Shown: positions 52,984 to 62,189 of the stretch, in pieces
Layout: the number at the start of each line of letters is the position of its first letter
How positions within the stretch are numbered: position 1 is the stretch's first letter
NCBI RefSeq assembly: GCF_022759505.1
Contig: NZ_CP094289.1
Location: 3,720,001-3,784,000, forward strand
Origin: Georgenia sp. TF02-10
GTDB lineage: Bacteria > Actinomycetota > Actinomycetes > Actinomycetales > Actinomycetaceae
Direction: 5' to 3'
DNA: 64,000 nt
The notes under the pieces: generated by a model
What the model saw: only the letters and a program-made list of their open reading frames with translations
Databases searched by the model: none
What the model was told of the DNA's origin: nothing
Program-made: the position numbers and the translations under genes

Positions 52984-54270
52984 TCAGCCCAGCAGGTCGT
53001 GCCGGACGATGGTCGCCGACCGGTCGGCGCCGACGCCGATCGCGGAGATCCGGCAGCCGCTCATCTCCTCCACCGCCAGGACGTAGCGCTGGGCCGCCGG
53101 CGGCAGCTCGCCGAAGCTGCGGGCGCCGGTGATGTCCTCCGTCCAGCCGTCGAGCTCCTCGTAGACCGGGGTGGCGTGGTGGAAGGCGGACTGGTCCGGC
53201 GGCATCTCGGTGTGCCGGACGCCGTCGACGTCGTAGGCCACGCAGACCGGCACCTTCTCCAGCCCGGTGAGCACGTCCAGCTTGGTCATCACCAGGTCGG
53301 TCAGCCCGTTGACCCGGCTGGCGTAGCGGGCGACGACGGCGTCGTACCACCCGGTCCGCCGCGGCCGGCCGGTGGTCACCCCGTACTCCCCGCCGGCCTC
53401 CCGGAGGAAGGTCCCCTCCTCGCCGAGCAGCTCGGTGGGGAAGGGCCCCTCCCCCACCCGGGTGGTGTAGGCCTTGGTCACCCCGACCACCCGGTCGATC
53501 CGGGTGGGGCCGACGCCGGAGCCGGTGCAGGCGCCGCCCGCGGTGGCGGAGGAGGAGGTGACGAACGGGTAGGTGCCGTGGTCGACGTCGAGCATCGTCG
53601 CCTGCCCGGCCTCGAAGAGGAGGGTCTTGCCCGCGTCGAGGGCCTGGTTGAGCAGCAGCGCGGTGTCGGCCACCATCGAGCGGAGCCGGTCGGCGTAGCC
53701 GAGCAGCTCGGCCACGATCTCCTCGGGGTCCACCGCGCGGCGGTTGTAGACCTTGACCAGCATCTGGTTCTTCTGGGTGAGGGCGCCCTCGACCTTCTGC
53801 CGCAGGATCGAGGCGTCGAAGAGGTCCTGGACCCGGATGCCGACCCGGCTCATCTTGTCCGCGTAGGTGGGGCCGATGCCCCGGCCGGTGGTCCCGATCT
53901 GCCGCTTGCCGAGGAAGCGCTCGGTCACCTTGTCCAGCGTGCGGTTGTAGGACGGGATCACGTGCGCGGCCGCGGAGACGAGCAGCCGGGAGGTGTCCAC
54001 CCCGCGGGCGGCGAGGTCGTCGAGCTCGCGGAAGAGCACCTCCAGGTCCACCACCACGCCGTTGCCGATCACCGGGACGACCCCGGGGGAGAGGATGCCG
54101 GACGGCAGCAGGTGCAGGGCGTACTTCTCCTTGCCGACGACGACCGTGTGCCCGGCGTTGTTGCCGCCGTTGAACTTCACCACGTAGTCCACGCGGGCGC
54201 CGAGCTGGTCGGTCGCCTTGCCCTTGCCCTCGTCGCCCCACTGCGCCCCGACGACCACCACGGCTGGCAT
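52984..54270 (-). CDS. purA: Adenylosuccinate synthetase
   Basis: The 428-residue enzyme joins IMP and aspartate using GTP, on the route to AMP. The N-terminal [18 protein letters not shown] includes the catalytic Asp13, and His41 lies in [14 protein letters not shown], both at the E. coli positions. Further motifs: [59 protein letters not shown] and GYGVTTGR-like [19 protein letters not shown] 54270 is the conserved start; the 11-residue longer frame is not used. Confidence 0.97.
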   Translation of the reverse strand: MPAVVVVGAQWGDEGKGKATDQLGARVDYVVKFNGGNNAGHTVVVGKEKYALHLLPSGILSPGVVPVIGNGVVVDLEVLFRELDDLAARGVDTSRLLVSAAAHVIPSYNRTLDKVTERFLGKRQIGTTGRGIGPTYADKMSRVGIRVQDLFDASILRQKVEGALTQKNQMLVKVYNRRAVDPEEIVAELLGYADRLRSMVADTALLLNQALDAGKTLLFEAGQATMLDVDHGTYPFVTSSSATAGGACTGSGVGPTRIDRVVGVTKAYTTRVGEGPFPTELLGEEGTFLREAGGEYGVTTGRPRRTGWYDAVVARYASRVNGLTDLVMTKLDVLTGLEKVPVCVAYDVDGVRHTEMPPDQSAFHHATPVYEELDGWTEDITGARSFGELPPAAQRYVLAVEEMSGCRISAIGVGADRSATIVRHDLLG

Positions 54271-54699
54271 GCGTTCCGTCCTCTCGCTCCCGCGTCGACG
54301 CACGTCCGCGCCGCCCCGAGGCTACCGGAGCGTCTCGGGAGGGACGGGGGGTCGGCCGCGGGGCCGGCGACGGCGGGCGACAGCGAGCGGCGGTGGCGAG
54401 CCGACGGCGGGGCGACGGCGGGGTTGCGACGGCGACGGTGAGCCCATGGCGGGCCGACGGCGGGGCGATGGTGGAGCGACGGCGGGCCACGGGGATGGCA
54501 GGGGGCTGGCGACGGCGGTGGCGGCGGGTGGCGGCCGAGTGACGGCGGGGCGACGGCCGGGTGACGGAGGACCGTCCGGAGCCGGATCGCGTCACGGCCG
54601 CGCCACGCCGGCTTCACGTGTGCACGATCGCGTCAGGAGCGTTACGGTCGGTACCGGTCGATACAGCATTACCACGGCCGGAAGGAGAGGACGCCGACC
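54271..54699. repeat. 429-bp gene-free gap with CGACGGCGGGG-type low-complexity tract
   Basis: From about 54355 to 54565 the plus strand is an irregular run of GACGGCGGG, GGCGACGGC and GGTGGCGG units with strong G-over-C skew. No ORF in it has coding character. The right end, after about 54600, is less repetitive. It holds AT-containing sequence (GTTACGGTCGGTACCGGTC, then GATACAGCATTACC), which is where the STAS-gene promoter should lie. The purA promoter should lie at the left end. Confidence 0.6.
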
Positions 54700-55059
54700 A
54701 TGATCGAGATCTCGGCGTCTGCGACGACGGCGACCGTCACCGTTGCGGGCGAGCTGGACCTCGCCGAGCGTGCGCGCTTCCCCGAGGTCACCGCACGGGT
54801 CAGCGGGCTGCGCCGCCAGCTCCTCGTCGTGGACATGTGCGCGGTGACCTTCATGGACTCCACCGGCGCGGCCTTCCTGATGGCCCTCGCGGACGCCGCG
54901 GCCAAGCGCGGCGGGGCCGCCGTGCTGCGCGGCGCCGGCGAGCGGGAGCTGTTTGTCCTGGAGATCTGCGGCGCGCTGGAGATGTTCCGGCTCGACCCGG
55001 GCCACCGGTGCACCGCCCCGGCCGACGACGCCTGGGCGCAGGACCGCGTCCGCGTCTGA
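54700..55059 (+). CDS. STAS-domain anti-sigma factor antagonist
   Basis: The 119-residue protein has a single STAS domain: VTVAGELDLAERARFPEVTA, then LLVVDMCAVTFMDSTGAAFL, whose Ser in MDSTG is the usual phospho-site. The C-terminal part is RELFVLEICGALEMFRLDPG. It likely binds an RsbW-type kinase in partner switching. The SpoIIE-type phosphatase encoded downstream on the other strand, and a second STAS protein beyond it, are the obvious partners. GGAAGGAGAGG precedes the ATG. Confidence 0.88.
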   Translation: MIEISASATTATVTVAGELDLAERARFPEVTARVSGLRRQLLVVDMCAVTFMDSTGAAFLMALADAAAKRGGAAVLRGAGERELFVLEICGALEMFRLDPGHRCTAPADDAWAQDRVRV

Positions 55060-55317
55060 GCCGGCGTCAGCGACTGAGCCGGGTCACGATCTGGGCTGCG
55101 TAGCTGCCCGAGATCTCAGTTCCGGCGGGCCGCCGTCGGCGACCGGTCCGGCGGGGGTTGCTGCCCTCGATACCGGACCGCCGTGCGAGCCGACCGCCGT
55201 CGGCAAGCCCACCACCGTCCGCAGCGACCGCCGTCAGCAAGCGGACCGCCGTGCGAGCCGACCGCCGTCGGCGACCGCACCGCAGGGACGACGGCAGCCC
55301 GCCGCGGTTACCCAGGA
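55060..55317. repeat. Intergenic region with a perfect 31-bp direct repeat
   Basis: A 31-nt unit (CGGACCGCCGTGCGAGCC then GACCGCCGTCGGC) occurs at 55174-55204 and 55242-55272, 68 bp apart, with more GACCGCCGTC fragments between. It lies between the convergent STAS and phosphatase genes. It may serve as a terminator region, but no single clean hairpin stands out. Confidence 0.6.
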
Positions 55318-57555
55318 TCAGCTCCGCCCGGCCAGGCCCCCGTCCTCGGTGCGCAGCCGCGCCCAGACGACCTTGCCGTTCGGCGTCGCGCGCCAGCCCC
55401 AGTCGGCCAGCCGGTCCACGATGTGCATCCCGAACCCGCCGACCCGGGAGGCGTGCCGCTCGCGGGTGACCGGCGGGGCGGGGTTGGCGTCCTCGACCTC
55501 GATCCGCAGGCCGTCGCCGGTGTCGTGCAGGTAGAGCCCGACCCGGCCCCAGCCGTGCATGACGGCGTTGGCCATCAGCTCGGAGACCACCAGCTCGGCG
55601 GCCCCGGCGTGCGGGATGCCCCAGGCGGCGCAGGTGCGGCGGACCGCGTGCCGCGCCCGGCCGATGGAGGCCGGGTCCACCGGCAGCCGCCAGCGGCGCC
55701 GGCGCGGGGCGGCGACGTCGGGCTCCTGCTCGGGCCCGCCCGGCACGTGCAGGACGACCATCGCGACGTCGTCCTCCGGGGCGTCGGCGAGCTGGAGGAG
55801 CTCCTCCCCCACCCCGGCGGCGTCGGGGGCGCGCACGGTGGACAGCAGCGCGGCGAGCTCCTCCATGCCCTGCCGCATGGCCCGGTCCCGCCGCTCGACC
55901 AGCCCGTCGGTGTACAGCACGACGACGTCGCCGGGCAGCACCTCGACCTCCGCCGTCTTGCGGGCACCGGTGCCGAACCCGACGAGCGAGCCGCCCGCCC
56001 CGTCCAGGTAGGTGACCTCGCCGTCGCGGGCGAGCAGGCCGGGCAGGTGGCCGGCGCGGGAGTAGGCCAGGTGCCACACGTCCCCCTCGGGGGTGAGGGT
56101 GGCGTAGATGAGGGACGCCGGGCGGGGCATGCGGATCCCGGTGAGCAGGGTGTCGACCCGGCCCAGCACGGTGCCGGGGTCGACGAGCTCGGCGGCGTAG
56201 GCGCGCACCACCGACCGCAGCTGCCCCATCGCGGCCGCCGCCTCGACGTCGTGGCCGACGACGTCGCCGATGACGACGGCGACGACGTCGTCGCGGACGT
56301 TGATCACGTCGTACCAGTCCCCACCGACCTGGGCGTGCTCGGCGTTGGGCGCGTAGTAGGTCCACACGTCCAGGCCGGCGACCTCGTCCTGCTCGGGCAG
56401 CATGGCCCGCTGCAGGGTCTCGGCCAGGCGGTGCTCGCGGGCGTACAGCTGGGCGTTGTCCATCGCCATGCCGACCCGGCGGGCGACCAGCTCGAGCACG
56501 GTGTCGGTGTCGTCGCGGAGGATGAGCCCGTCCTGCCCGGGGTCGGCACCGTCGGCGGCCAGCTCCGGCCGGCCCTGGGTGTGCGGCAGGGCGACGAGCA
56601 GGGCGAGGGTGTCGCGCCGGCCCAGGGTGGGCAGCACGAGCATGGTGCGCGCGGCGTAGGGCAGGCCCTCGAGCCGGGGCAGGACCTCGGCGACGAGGTC
56701 GGCGGTGACCGTGCCGGGCTTGACCGGGGTGTCCAGGTCGATCCGCAGGATCCGCATGGTGGCGCGCTGGAGGAGGTCCAGGACCGGGTCCTCGGCGGGG
56801 TCCGCGGCGCGCGGGCGGCGCGGCGCGGCCGGCGGCTCCTCGTCCAGGCCCTCGATCTGATGCAGCGTCCGGCCGACGGTGAAGAAGCCGCTCCAGGCCA
56901 CGACCCGGCTGGTCAGAAGGTCGGCGATGGTGCGCAGCACGTCGCCCGCCTCGACGTCCTGGAGCACGTCGGAGATCCGGGCCACCAGGCTGAGGCTACG
57001 GCGGGCGCGGCGTTCGATCTCCAGCCGGGTGCTGCGCAGGCGCGCGTCCTCGACGTCGGCGGAGACGTCCCGGGCCACGCACACCCACAGCTGCTCGGAC
57101 CCGGGCGGCGCCTCGTCGGCGGGCAGCCGGGCCATCTCGAGCGCGGTCCAGTACCCCGTCCCGTCGGCGCGCCGGGCGGGGACGACGACGGAGCCGGAGT
57201 CGCCGTCGGCGAGGGCACCGGCCAGGACCCGGGCGGCCTCCGGGCTCATGCCCGGCATCTCGGCCAGGTCGGCGCCGGTCACCAGCAGGCTGGCCCGGCT
57301 GAACCCGGTCAGCCGGGTGAGGGCCTCGTTGACGGCGACGATGCGCCAGCCATCGGGCTGGACCGAGACGACGGCGACGGCGTTGGGCAGGTTCCACAGC
57401 ACGGTGAGCGCCCAGTGCTCGGCCGCCCGGAAGCCCGGCCGGCCGCTGGGGGCCGCCGGGGCGGCGTCGGCGAGCAGGTCGACGGCACCGGCGTGACCGC
57501 CTCCGCGCGGGGCGGCGGCGCCGTTCGATGACTGCACAGATTGCCCTTCTGCCAT
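55318..57555 (-). CDS. PAS-GAF-SpoIIE phosphatase with C-terminal RsbW-like ATPase domain
   Basis: The 745-residue multidomain protein has four parts. A PAS domain (about 45-165) contains WRIVAVNEALTRLTGFSRAS. A GAF domain (about 190-370) follows. The PP2C/SpoIIE domain (about 390-600) has QVGGDWYDVINVRDDVVAVV, IGDVVGHDVEAAAAMGQLRS and VVVLYTDGLVERRD. The HATPase domain (about 620-735) has ELVVSELMANAVMHGWGRVG and GFGMHIVDRLADWGW. One chain thus carries a sensor, a STAS phosphatase and a kinase/anti-sigma-like module. ATG 57555 may be leaderless, as TAGACG (minus, 57567-57562) lies 6 nt upstream. Confidence 0.92.
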   Translation of the reverse strand: MAEGQSVQSSNGAAAPRGGGHAGAVDLLADAAPAAPSGRPGFRAAEHWALTVLWNLPNAVAVVSVQPDGWRIVAVNEALTRLTGFSRASLLVTGADLAEMPGMSPEAARVLAGALADGDSGSVVVPARRADGTGYWTALEMARLPADEAPPGSEQLWVCVARDVSADVEDARLRSTRLEIERRARRSLSLVARISDVLQDVEAGDVLRTIADLLTSRVVAWSGFFTVGRTLHQIEGLDEEPPAAPRRPRAADPAEDPVLDLLQRATMRILRIDLDTPVKPGTVTADLVAEVLPRLEGLPYAARTMLVLPTLGRRDTLALLVALPHTQGRPELAADGADPGQDGLILRDDTDTVLELVARRVGMAMDNAQLYAREHRLAETLQRAMLPEQDEVAGLDVWTYYAPNAEHAQVGGDWYDVINVRDDVVAVVIGDVVGHDVEAAAAMGQLRSVVRAYAAELVDPGTVLGRVDTLLTGIRMPRPASLIYATLTPEGDVWHLAYSRAGHLPGLLARDGEVTYLDGAGGSLVGFGTGARKTAEVEVLPGDVVVLYTDGLVERRDRAMRQGMEELAALLSTVRAPDAAGVGEELLQLADAPEDDVAMVVLHVPGGPEQEPDVAAPRRRRWRLPVDPASIGRARHAVRRTCAAWGIPHAGAAELVVSELMANAVMHGWGRVGLYLHDTGDGLRIEVEDANPAPPVTRERHASRVGGFGMHIVDRLADWGWRATPNGKVVWARLRTEDGGLAGRS

Positions 57556-57642
57556 GGTGATCGTCTAGCGTTCCCTACCAGGTGCCACGTCCGCCACTCG
57601 AGCGTCGGCGCCACTCGGACCGCCGGAGCGGAGGGAGAACCC

Positions 57643-58236
57643 GTGGGTGACCTGCACGACCCCGGCACGCCATCGGGAGCCGACCGGCCCCTGACCCCGA
57701 CGAGCCACCCCGGGCCTGGGCAGGGCGGGGCCGGGCAGGGCGCCGAGCCCGGGCGGGACACCGAGGCCGGACGGGGCGCCGAGCCCGGACGGGACGTCGA
57801 GCCCGCACGGGACTCCGGGCCCGCACGGGACGCCGAGCCCGGGCAGCCCGCCGGGAGCAGGGCCGGCGCCGACGGGGAGGCTGGCTCCGTGCACGTCATG
57901 GTCTCCGCCACCCGGACGCGGCTCGTGCTCTCCGGCGAGATCGACGTCACGCTGGAGGCGGACCTGGCCGACGCCGTCGCCGACGCCGAGCGGGCGGACC
58001 AACCGGTGGAGGTCGACGCCCGGCACGTGACCTTCATGGACTCCTCCGGCGTGACCGTGCTGGCCCGGCTCGCGCACCGCTGCCCGGGCCGCCTGGCGCT
58101 CATCCAGCCGCCCGACGTCGTGCGGTTCCTGCTCGAGGTCACCCGGATCGGGGAGGTCGTCGACGTCCTCGACGAGGACCCCGGCTTCCCGGCGGTCGCC
58201 CGGCCCGGCGGCGGTCTGCCGCCCGACGCCGCCTGA
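57643..58236 (+). CDS. STAS-domain protein with repetitive N-terminal extension
   Basis: The 197-residue protein has a STAS domain at about 85-185: VHVMVSATRTRLVLSGEIDV, VEVDARHVTFMDSSGVTVLA with the phospho-Ser, and ALIQPPDVVRFLLEVTRIGE. The first 80 residues are disordered and made of repeats such as GAEPGRDTEAGRGAEPGRD, encoded by an 18-nt-like tandem DNA repeat. It is divergent from the phosphatase and likely its substrate. GTG 57643 has AGGGAG 6-7 nt upstream. Confidence 0.86.
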   Translation: MGDLHDPGTPSGADRPLTPTSHPGPGQGGAGQGAEPGRDTEAGRGAEPGRDVEPARDSGPARDAEPGQPAGSRAGADGEAGSVHVMVSATRTRLVLSGEIDVTLEADLADAVADAERADQPVEVDARHVTFMDSSGVTVLARLAHRCPGRLALIQPPDVVRFLLEVTRIGEVVDVLDEDPGFPAVARPGGGLPPDAA

Positions 58237-58273
58237 CCGCGTCACGCCCTCCGAGCCTCGAACCGCAACGAGA

Positions 58274-58303
58274 ACCGCCCGCCCGGCGGACCGGGCGGGC
58301 GGT
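58274..58303. terminator. 13-bp GC hairpin between STAS gene and fba
   Basis: ACCGCCCGCCCGG (58274-58286) and CCGGGCGGGCGGT (58291-58303) pair perfectly around CGGA. Convergent genes flank it, so it is a bidirectional terminator. Confidence 0.82.
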
Positions 58304-58316
58304 GTGATGAGCTGGC

Positions 58317-59339
58317 TCAGGCCATCTTCTGGCCGGCCGAGCGCAGCTGCTGGCAGGCCTCCACCACGCGGGCGGCCATGCCGGCCTCGGCGGCCTTGCC
58401 CCAGGCGCGCGGGTCGTAGGCCTTCTTGTTGCCGACCTCGCCGTCGACCTTGAGCACGCCGTCGTACTTCTTCAGCATGTGGTCCGCGACGGGCCGGGTG
58501 AAGGCGTACTGGGTGTCGGTGTCGACGTTCATCTTCACGACCCCGTTGTCGACCGCGAGGGCGATCTCCTCGGCGGAGGAGCCGGACCCGCCGTGGAAGA
58601 CGAGGTCGAAGGGGCGCTCCTTGCCGACCTCGCGGCCCACCGCCTCCTGGATCTCCCCGAGGAGCTCCGGGCGCAGCCGGACCGACCCCGGCTTGTAGAC
58701 GCCGTGGACGTTGCCGAAGGTCAGGGCGGTGAGGTAGCGGCCCTTCTCGCCGGTGCCGAGGGCCCGGACGGTGGCCAGGCCGTCCTCGGCGGTGGTGTAG
58801 AGCTTCTCGTTGATGGCGGCCTCGTGGCCGTCCTCCTCCCCGCCGACGACGCCGATCTCGATCTCGAGGATGGTGCGGGCCCGCTGGGACAGCTCGAGCA
58901 GCTCCTCGGCGATGGTCAGGTTCTCCTCCAGCGGCACGGTAGAGCCGTCGAACATGTGCGACTGGAAGGTCGGCTGCCGGCCGGCGGCCACCTCCTCGGC
59001 CTCCAGGGCCAGCAGCGGCCGGACCCAGCTGTCGAGGTTCTCCTTGACGCAGTGGTCGGTGTGCAGGGCGACGGTGACGCCGTAGTTCTTGGCGACCTCG
59101 GTGGCGTAGCGGGCCAGCGCGACCGTGCCGGTGACGCGGTCCTTGATGGTCGAGCCGGAGGCGTACTCGCCGCCGCCGACGGAGACCTGGAGGATGCCGT
59201 CGCTGCCGGCCTCGGCGAAGCCCTGCAGCGCTGCGGTCACGGTCTGGGAGGACGTCACGTTGATGGCCGGGTAGGCGAACTTGCCAGCCTTGGCCCGGTC
59301 GATCATCTCGGTGTAGGTCTCGGGGGTGGCGATGGGCAC
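58317..59339 (-). CDS. fbaA: Class II fructose-bisphosphate aldolase
   Basis: The 340-residue zinc aldolase cleaves fructose-1,6-bisphosphate. Metal and substrate motifs: VTVALHTDHCVKENLDSWVR (zinc His), EIEIGVVGGEEDG, ALTFGNVHGVYKPG (zinc His) and DLVFHGGSGSSAEEIALAVD, then NGVVKMNVDTDTQYAFTRPV. GTG 59339 opens PIATPETYTEMIDRAKAGKF, the conserved start, and follows AGGAGAG. The upstream region holds short tandem repeats. Confidence 0.96.
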   Translation of the reverse strand: MPIATPETYTEMIDRAKAGKFAYPAINVTSSQTVTAALQGFAEAGSDGILQVSVGGGEYASGSTIKDRVTGTVALARYATEVAKNYGVTVALHTDHCVKENLDSWVRPLLALEAEEVAAGRQPTFQSHMFDGSTVPLEENLTIAEELLELSQRARTILEIEIGVVGGEEDGHEAAINEKLYTTAEDGLATVRALGTGEKGRYLTALTFGNVHGVYKPGSVRLRPELLGEIQEAVGREVGKERPFDLVFHGGSGSSAEEIALAVDNGVVKMNVDTDTQYAFTRPVADHMLKKYDGVLKVDGEVGNKKAYDPRAWGKAAEAGMAARVVEACQQLRSAGQKMA

Positions 59340-59476
59340 GGTTGCTCTCCTGTTGTCGCAGACGGGTACCCCCCGATCCTCCCACCATCGCCGGCGTGGG
59401 GCGCAGGACGAACGGTCGGGGCGGGTCGGCCGGCCGATGGGGGTCGGCTCGCAGCGACCGTGGGTCGGCTGATATC

Positions 59477-59514
59477 GGCCGACGGCGGCTGGTACGGCCG
59501 ACGGCGGCTGGTAC
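59477..59514. repeat. 19-bp tandem duplication upstream of fba
   Basis: GGCCGACGGCGGCTGGTAC occurs twice in a row at 59477-59495 and 59496-59514. It lies between the fba start and the TrmH gene stop. Related GGTCGGCT fragments lie around it. Function unknown. Confidence 0.65.
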
Positions 59515-59529
59515 GGGCCGGGAGTCGGC

Positions 59530-60315
59530 TCACGCCGGCCGGGCGTGCTGGAGCAGCCAGCAGTGCATGGCGACGGCGGCCGCGGCACCGGCGTTGAGGG
59601 AGCGGGTGGACCCGTACTGGGTGATGTGCAGGACCTCCGCGCAGCCGGCCAGCGCGGCCGGGGACAGGCCGGCGGACTCCTGCCCGAAGATCATAACGCA
59701 CGCCGCCGCCAGCGGCCGGTGCTCGATGGGCCGGGAGCCGGGGACGTTGTCGATGCCCAGCACGGGCAGGTCGGCCGCCGCGGCCCAGGCGAGCAGGCCG
59801 GCGACGTCGTCGTGGTGGTGCAGGTGCACGTAGCGGTCGGTGACCATCGCCCCGCGCCGGTTCCACCGCCGTCGGCCGACGATGTGCACCCCGGCGACGC
59901 CGAAGGCGTTGGCGGTGCGGACGACCGACCCGATGTTGAGGTCGTGGCCGAAGTTCTCGATCGCCACGTGCAGCGGGTGCCGGCGGGTGTCGAGGTCGGC
60001 CACGATCGCCGGCACCGTCCAGTACCGGTAGCGGTCGACGACGTTGCGGCGGTCCCCCTCGGCGAGGAGCCGGGGGTCGTAGCGCGGGTCGGCGGGCCAC
60101 GCTTCGGGCCCGCCGGGCCAGGGGCCGACGCCGACCGTCCGGCCGGCGGCGCTGCCCGCCTCGTCGGCGCTGCCCGCCAGGTGGTCCTGGCCGTCGGCGC
60201 TGCCCACGAGGTCGTCGGCGCTGCCGGCCAAGTCGTCGGCGCTGCCGGATGGGTCGTCAGCGTTGCCGGCCGGTTCGTCGGCGCTGACCGCTGTCGGCTC
60301 CTCGGGCTCGTCCAC
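59530..60315 (-). CDS. TrmH/SpoU-family RNA 2'-O-methyltransferase
   Basis: The 261-residue protein has the SPOUT knot motifs: NIGSVVRTANAFGVAGVHIV (motif 1), VMIFGQESAGLSPAALAG (motif 2) and ITQYGSTRSLNAGAAAAVAM (motif 3). It methylates ribose in tRNA or rRNA; the target is not evident. Residues about 12-55 are a tract of repeats such as SADDLAGSADDLVGSADG, encoded by a 24-nt DNA repeat. GTG 60315 follows AAGGAG at about 6 nt, and supports translation of this tract. Confidence 0.9.
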   Translation of the reverse strand: MDEPEEPTAVSADEPAGNADDPSGSADDLAGSADDLVGSADGQDHLAGSADEAGSAAGRTVGVGPWPGGPEAWPADPRYDPRLLAEGDRRNVVDRYRYWTVPAIVADLDTRRHPLHVAIENFGHDLNIGSVVRTANAFGVAGVHIVGRRRWNRRGAMVTDRYVHLHHHDDVAGLLAWAAAADLPVLGIDNVPGSRPIEHRPLAAACVMIFGQESAGLSPAALAGCAEVLHITQYGSTRSLNAGAAAAVAMHCWLLQHARPA

Positions 60316-60664
60316 GCCGCTCCTTCCTTCTCGGCGGGCGGTGCCGCCGCCACCTCCGCACACGACTGCCCGAGACGAAACCCGAGGGCTTCCCGCGATC
60401 GACGCGGGCCGCGAGGACGCGGCGCCGCTCCGGAGCGGAAAGCCCGTGCCATGTGCCCGACATGTGCTCCGGAGGGCCGCCGCCCTCGTGCTGCGCGCCG
60501 TCGACCCTAGCGGCAGGCTGGCCCGGGGCTGAGCTGGCCGGGGACGCCCGAGCGGCCGCTGGCCGCCTGTCCGCGCGACGGCACAGGTACAACGGCCGGG
60601 CACCGCGCCAACCGGCCGACGCGACCGCCCCGATATGCTCGTGCAGACCACCTGAGGAGCCGTG
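60316..60664. other. 349-bp divergent gap carrying the second CTCCGGAG element
   Basis: The gap separates the TrmH gene (minus) from the HAD gene (plus). It contains the paired palindromic element at 60404-60474 (separate entry). A -10-like TATGCT lies at 60634-60639, about 25 nt before the HAD ATG. No coding ORF is credible in it. Confidence 0.6.
60404..60474. repeat. Solitary paired CTCCGGAG element
   Basis: Two CTCCGGAG cores at 60428 and 60467 are 39 bp apart, the same as the long spacing in the 49-kb array. On the minus strand the spacer contains TCGGGCACATGGCACG, identical over 16 nt to the array spacer at 49271-49290. The left flank GCGGGCCGCGAGG (60404-60416) is identical to 49173-49185, and in both cases sits exactly 11 nt before the first core. 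The spacer is therefore inverted relative to the flank. Confidence 0.8.
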
Positions 60665-61438
60665 ATGACCGAGCCGATCCAGAGCTGGCTGACGGACATG
60701 GACGGGGTGCTGGTCCATGAGAGCAAGGCGCTGCCGGGCGCCGCGGAGTTCGTCGGGCGGCTCACCGAGGCCGGCCGCCCCTTCCTGGTGCTGACGAACA
60801 ACTCGATCTACACCCCCCGGGACCTCTCCGCCCGGCTGGCCGCGTCGGGCATCGAGGTGCCCGAGGAGCGGCTGTGGACCTCGGCGCTGGCCACCGCCAC
60901 GTTCGTGAGCCAGCAGATGCCGGGCGGCAGCGCCTACGTCATCGGCGAGGCCGGCCTGACCACCGCGCTGCACGAGGCCGGGTACGTCCTCACCGACGTC
61001 CGCCCGGACTACGTCATCCTCGGCGAGACCCGGACGTACTCCTTCTCCGCCATCACCCGGGCGATCCGGTTCATCAAGGGCGGCGCCCGGTTCATCGCGA
61101 CCAACCCCGACTCCACCGGCCCGTCCGAGGAGGGCCCGCTGCCGGCCACCGGCGCCGTCGCCGCGCTCATCACCAAGGCCACCGGCCGTGAGCCGTACTT
61201 CGTCGGCAAGCCGAACCCGGTCATGCTCCGCGCGGGGTTGAACCGGATCGAGGCGCACTCGGAGCAGACCGCGATGGTCGGGGACCGGATGGACACCGAC
61301 ATCCTCGCCGGCATGGAGGCGGGCCTGCGGACCTACCTCGTCCTGACCGGCTCCACCCGCGCCGAGGACGTCGAGCGCTACCCGTTCCGGCCCACCGAGG
61401 TCCGTTCCTCGATCGCCGAGCTCATCGACCTGATCTGA
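60665..61438 (+). CDS. HAD-IIA family hydrolase (NagD-like phosphatase)
   Basis: The 257-residue protein has motif I WLTDMDGVLVHE, motif II FLVLTNNSIYTPRDLSARLA, the C2-type cap, a Lys region YFVGKPNPVMLRAGLNRI and motif III MVGDRMDTDILAGMEAGLRT. This is the NagD/PNP-ase group of small-molecule phosphatases (nucleotides, sugar phosphates or 2-phosphoglycolate). The ATG at 60665 has GAGGAG at 5 nt; the GTG one codon upstream is too close to the site. Confidence 0.92.
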   Translation: MTEPIQSWLTDMDGVLVHESKALPGAAEFVGRLTEAGRPFLVLTNNSIYTPRDLSARLAASGIEVPEERLWTSALATATFVSQQMPGGSAYVIGEAGLTTALHEAGYVLTDVRPDYVILGETRTYSFSAITRAIRFIKGGARFIATNPDSTGPSEEGPLPATGAVAALITKATGREPYFVGKPNPVMLRAGLNRIEAHSEQTAMVGDRMDTDILAGMEAGLRTYLVLTGSTRAEDVERYPFRPTEVRSSIAELIDLI

Positions 61439-61439
61439 G

Positions 61440-62057
61440 CTACGGCGCGCCGTCCCCGACCGGTTGACGGGCCCCGCGGCCGCGGAACGTCACGGCCGGC
61501 GCGGTGCGCACGGCCGGGTCCGCGGCGGTGAAGTACTCCGCCCGGTGGGAGCTGGTCACCGCGGCCACGAGGGCGGCGGGGAAGGCCTCCACCCGGGCGT
61601 TGAGCTCGCGGACCCGGGCGTTGTAGAACCGCCGGCCGGCGCCGATCCGGTCCTCGGTGTCGGTCAGGTCCTCCTGCAGCGCGCAGAACTCCTCGTCCGC
61701 GACCAGGTCCGGGTGGCGGGCGGCGACAGCGAAGAGCCGACCCAGCGCCGCGGTGAGGACGTTCTCCTGCTGCGCCTGGCGGGCCGGGCCGGCACCGGGG
61801 GCGGCGGCGTCGTCCCCCGCCCGGGTAACGCCTGCCAGCACGTCGGTGACCGTCGGGTCCTGGAGGTGCGCCCGGACTGCCGCCACAAGGCTGGGGACGA
61901 GGTCGTGCCGGTGGCCGAGCTCGACCTCGAGCTGGGCCCAGGCCTCGACGACGGCGTTCCGCAGCTTGACCAGCCGGCTGTAGGTGAGGACCGCCCACCC
62001 GAGCACGACCACCACCGCGACGCCGACGACCAGGAGGACCAGTGCTAGCTCGTCCAT
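61440..62057 (-). CDS. LemA-family protein
   Basis: The 205-residue protein has an N-terminal membrane anchor (LALVLLVVGVAVVVVLGWAV). LemA helices follow: YSRLVKLRNAVVEAWAQLEV, ELGHRHDLVPSLVAAVRAHL, TDTEDRIGAGRRFYNARVRE and LNARVEAFPAALVAA. Orientation places the helical bundle on the outside with a short cytoplasmic or absent tail. LemA function is unknown. Its stop lies only 1 bp from the convergent HAD-gene stop. Confidence 0.92.
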   Translation of the reverse strand: MDELALVLLVVGVAVVVVLGWAVLTYSRLVKLRNAVVEAWAQLEVELGHRHDLVPSLVAAVRAHLQDPTVTDVLAGVTRAGDDAAAPGAGPARQAQQENVLTAALGRLFAVAARHPDLVADEEFCALQEDLTDTEDRIGAGRRFYNARVRELNARVEAFPAALVAAVTSSHRAEYFTAADPAVRTAPAVTFRGRGARQPVGDGAP

Positions 62058-62189
62058 GAGGTCTCACCCTCTCGCTGCCGGTGCCGTGATTGAACCACGC
62101 CCCCGCCCCGCGCACCCGGGATCTGCACCGTCGGGCCGAGAGCCGTCGCCGCCCAGCCGGCCCACGCCGTCGGGCGGCCGCGGCCCGGC

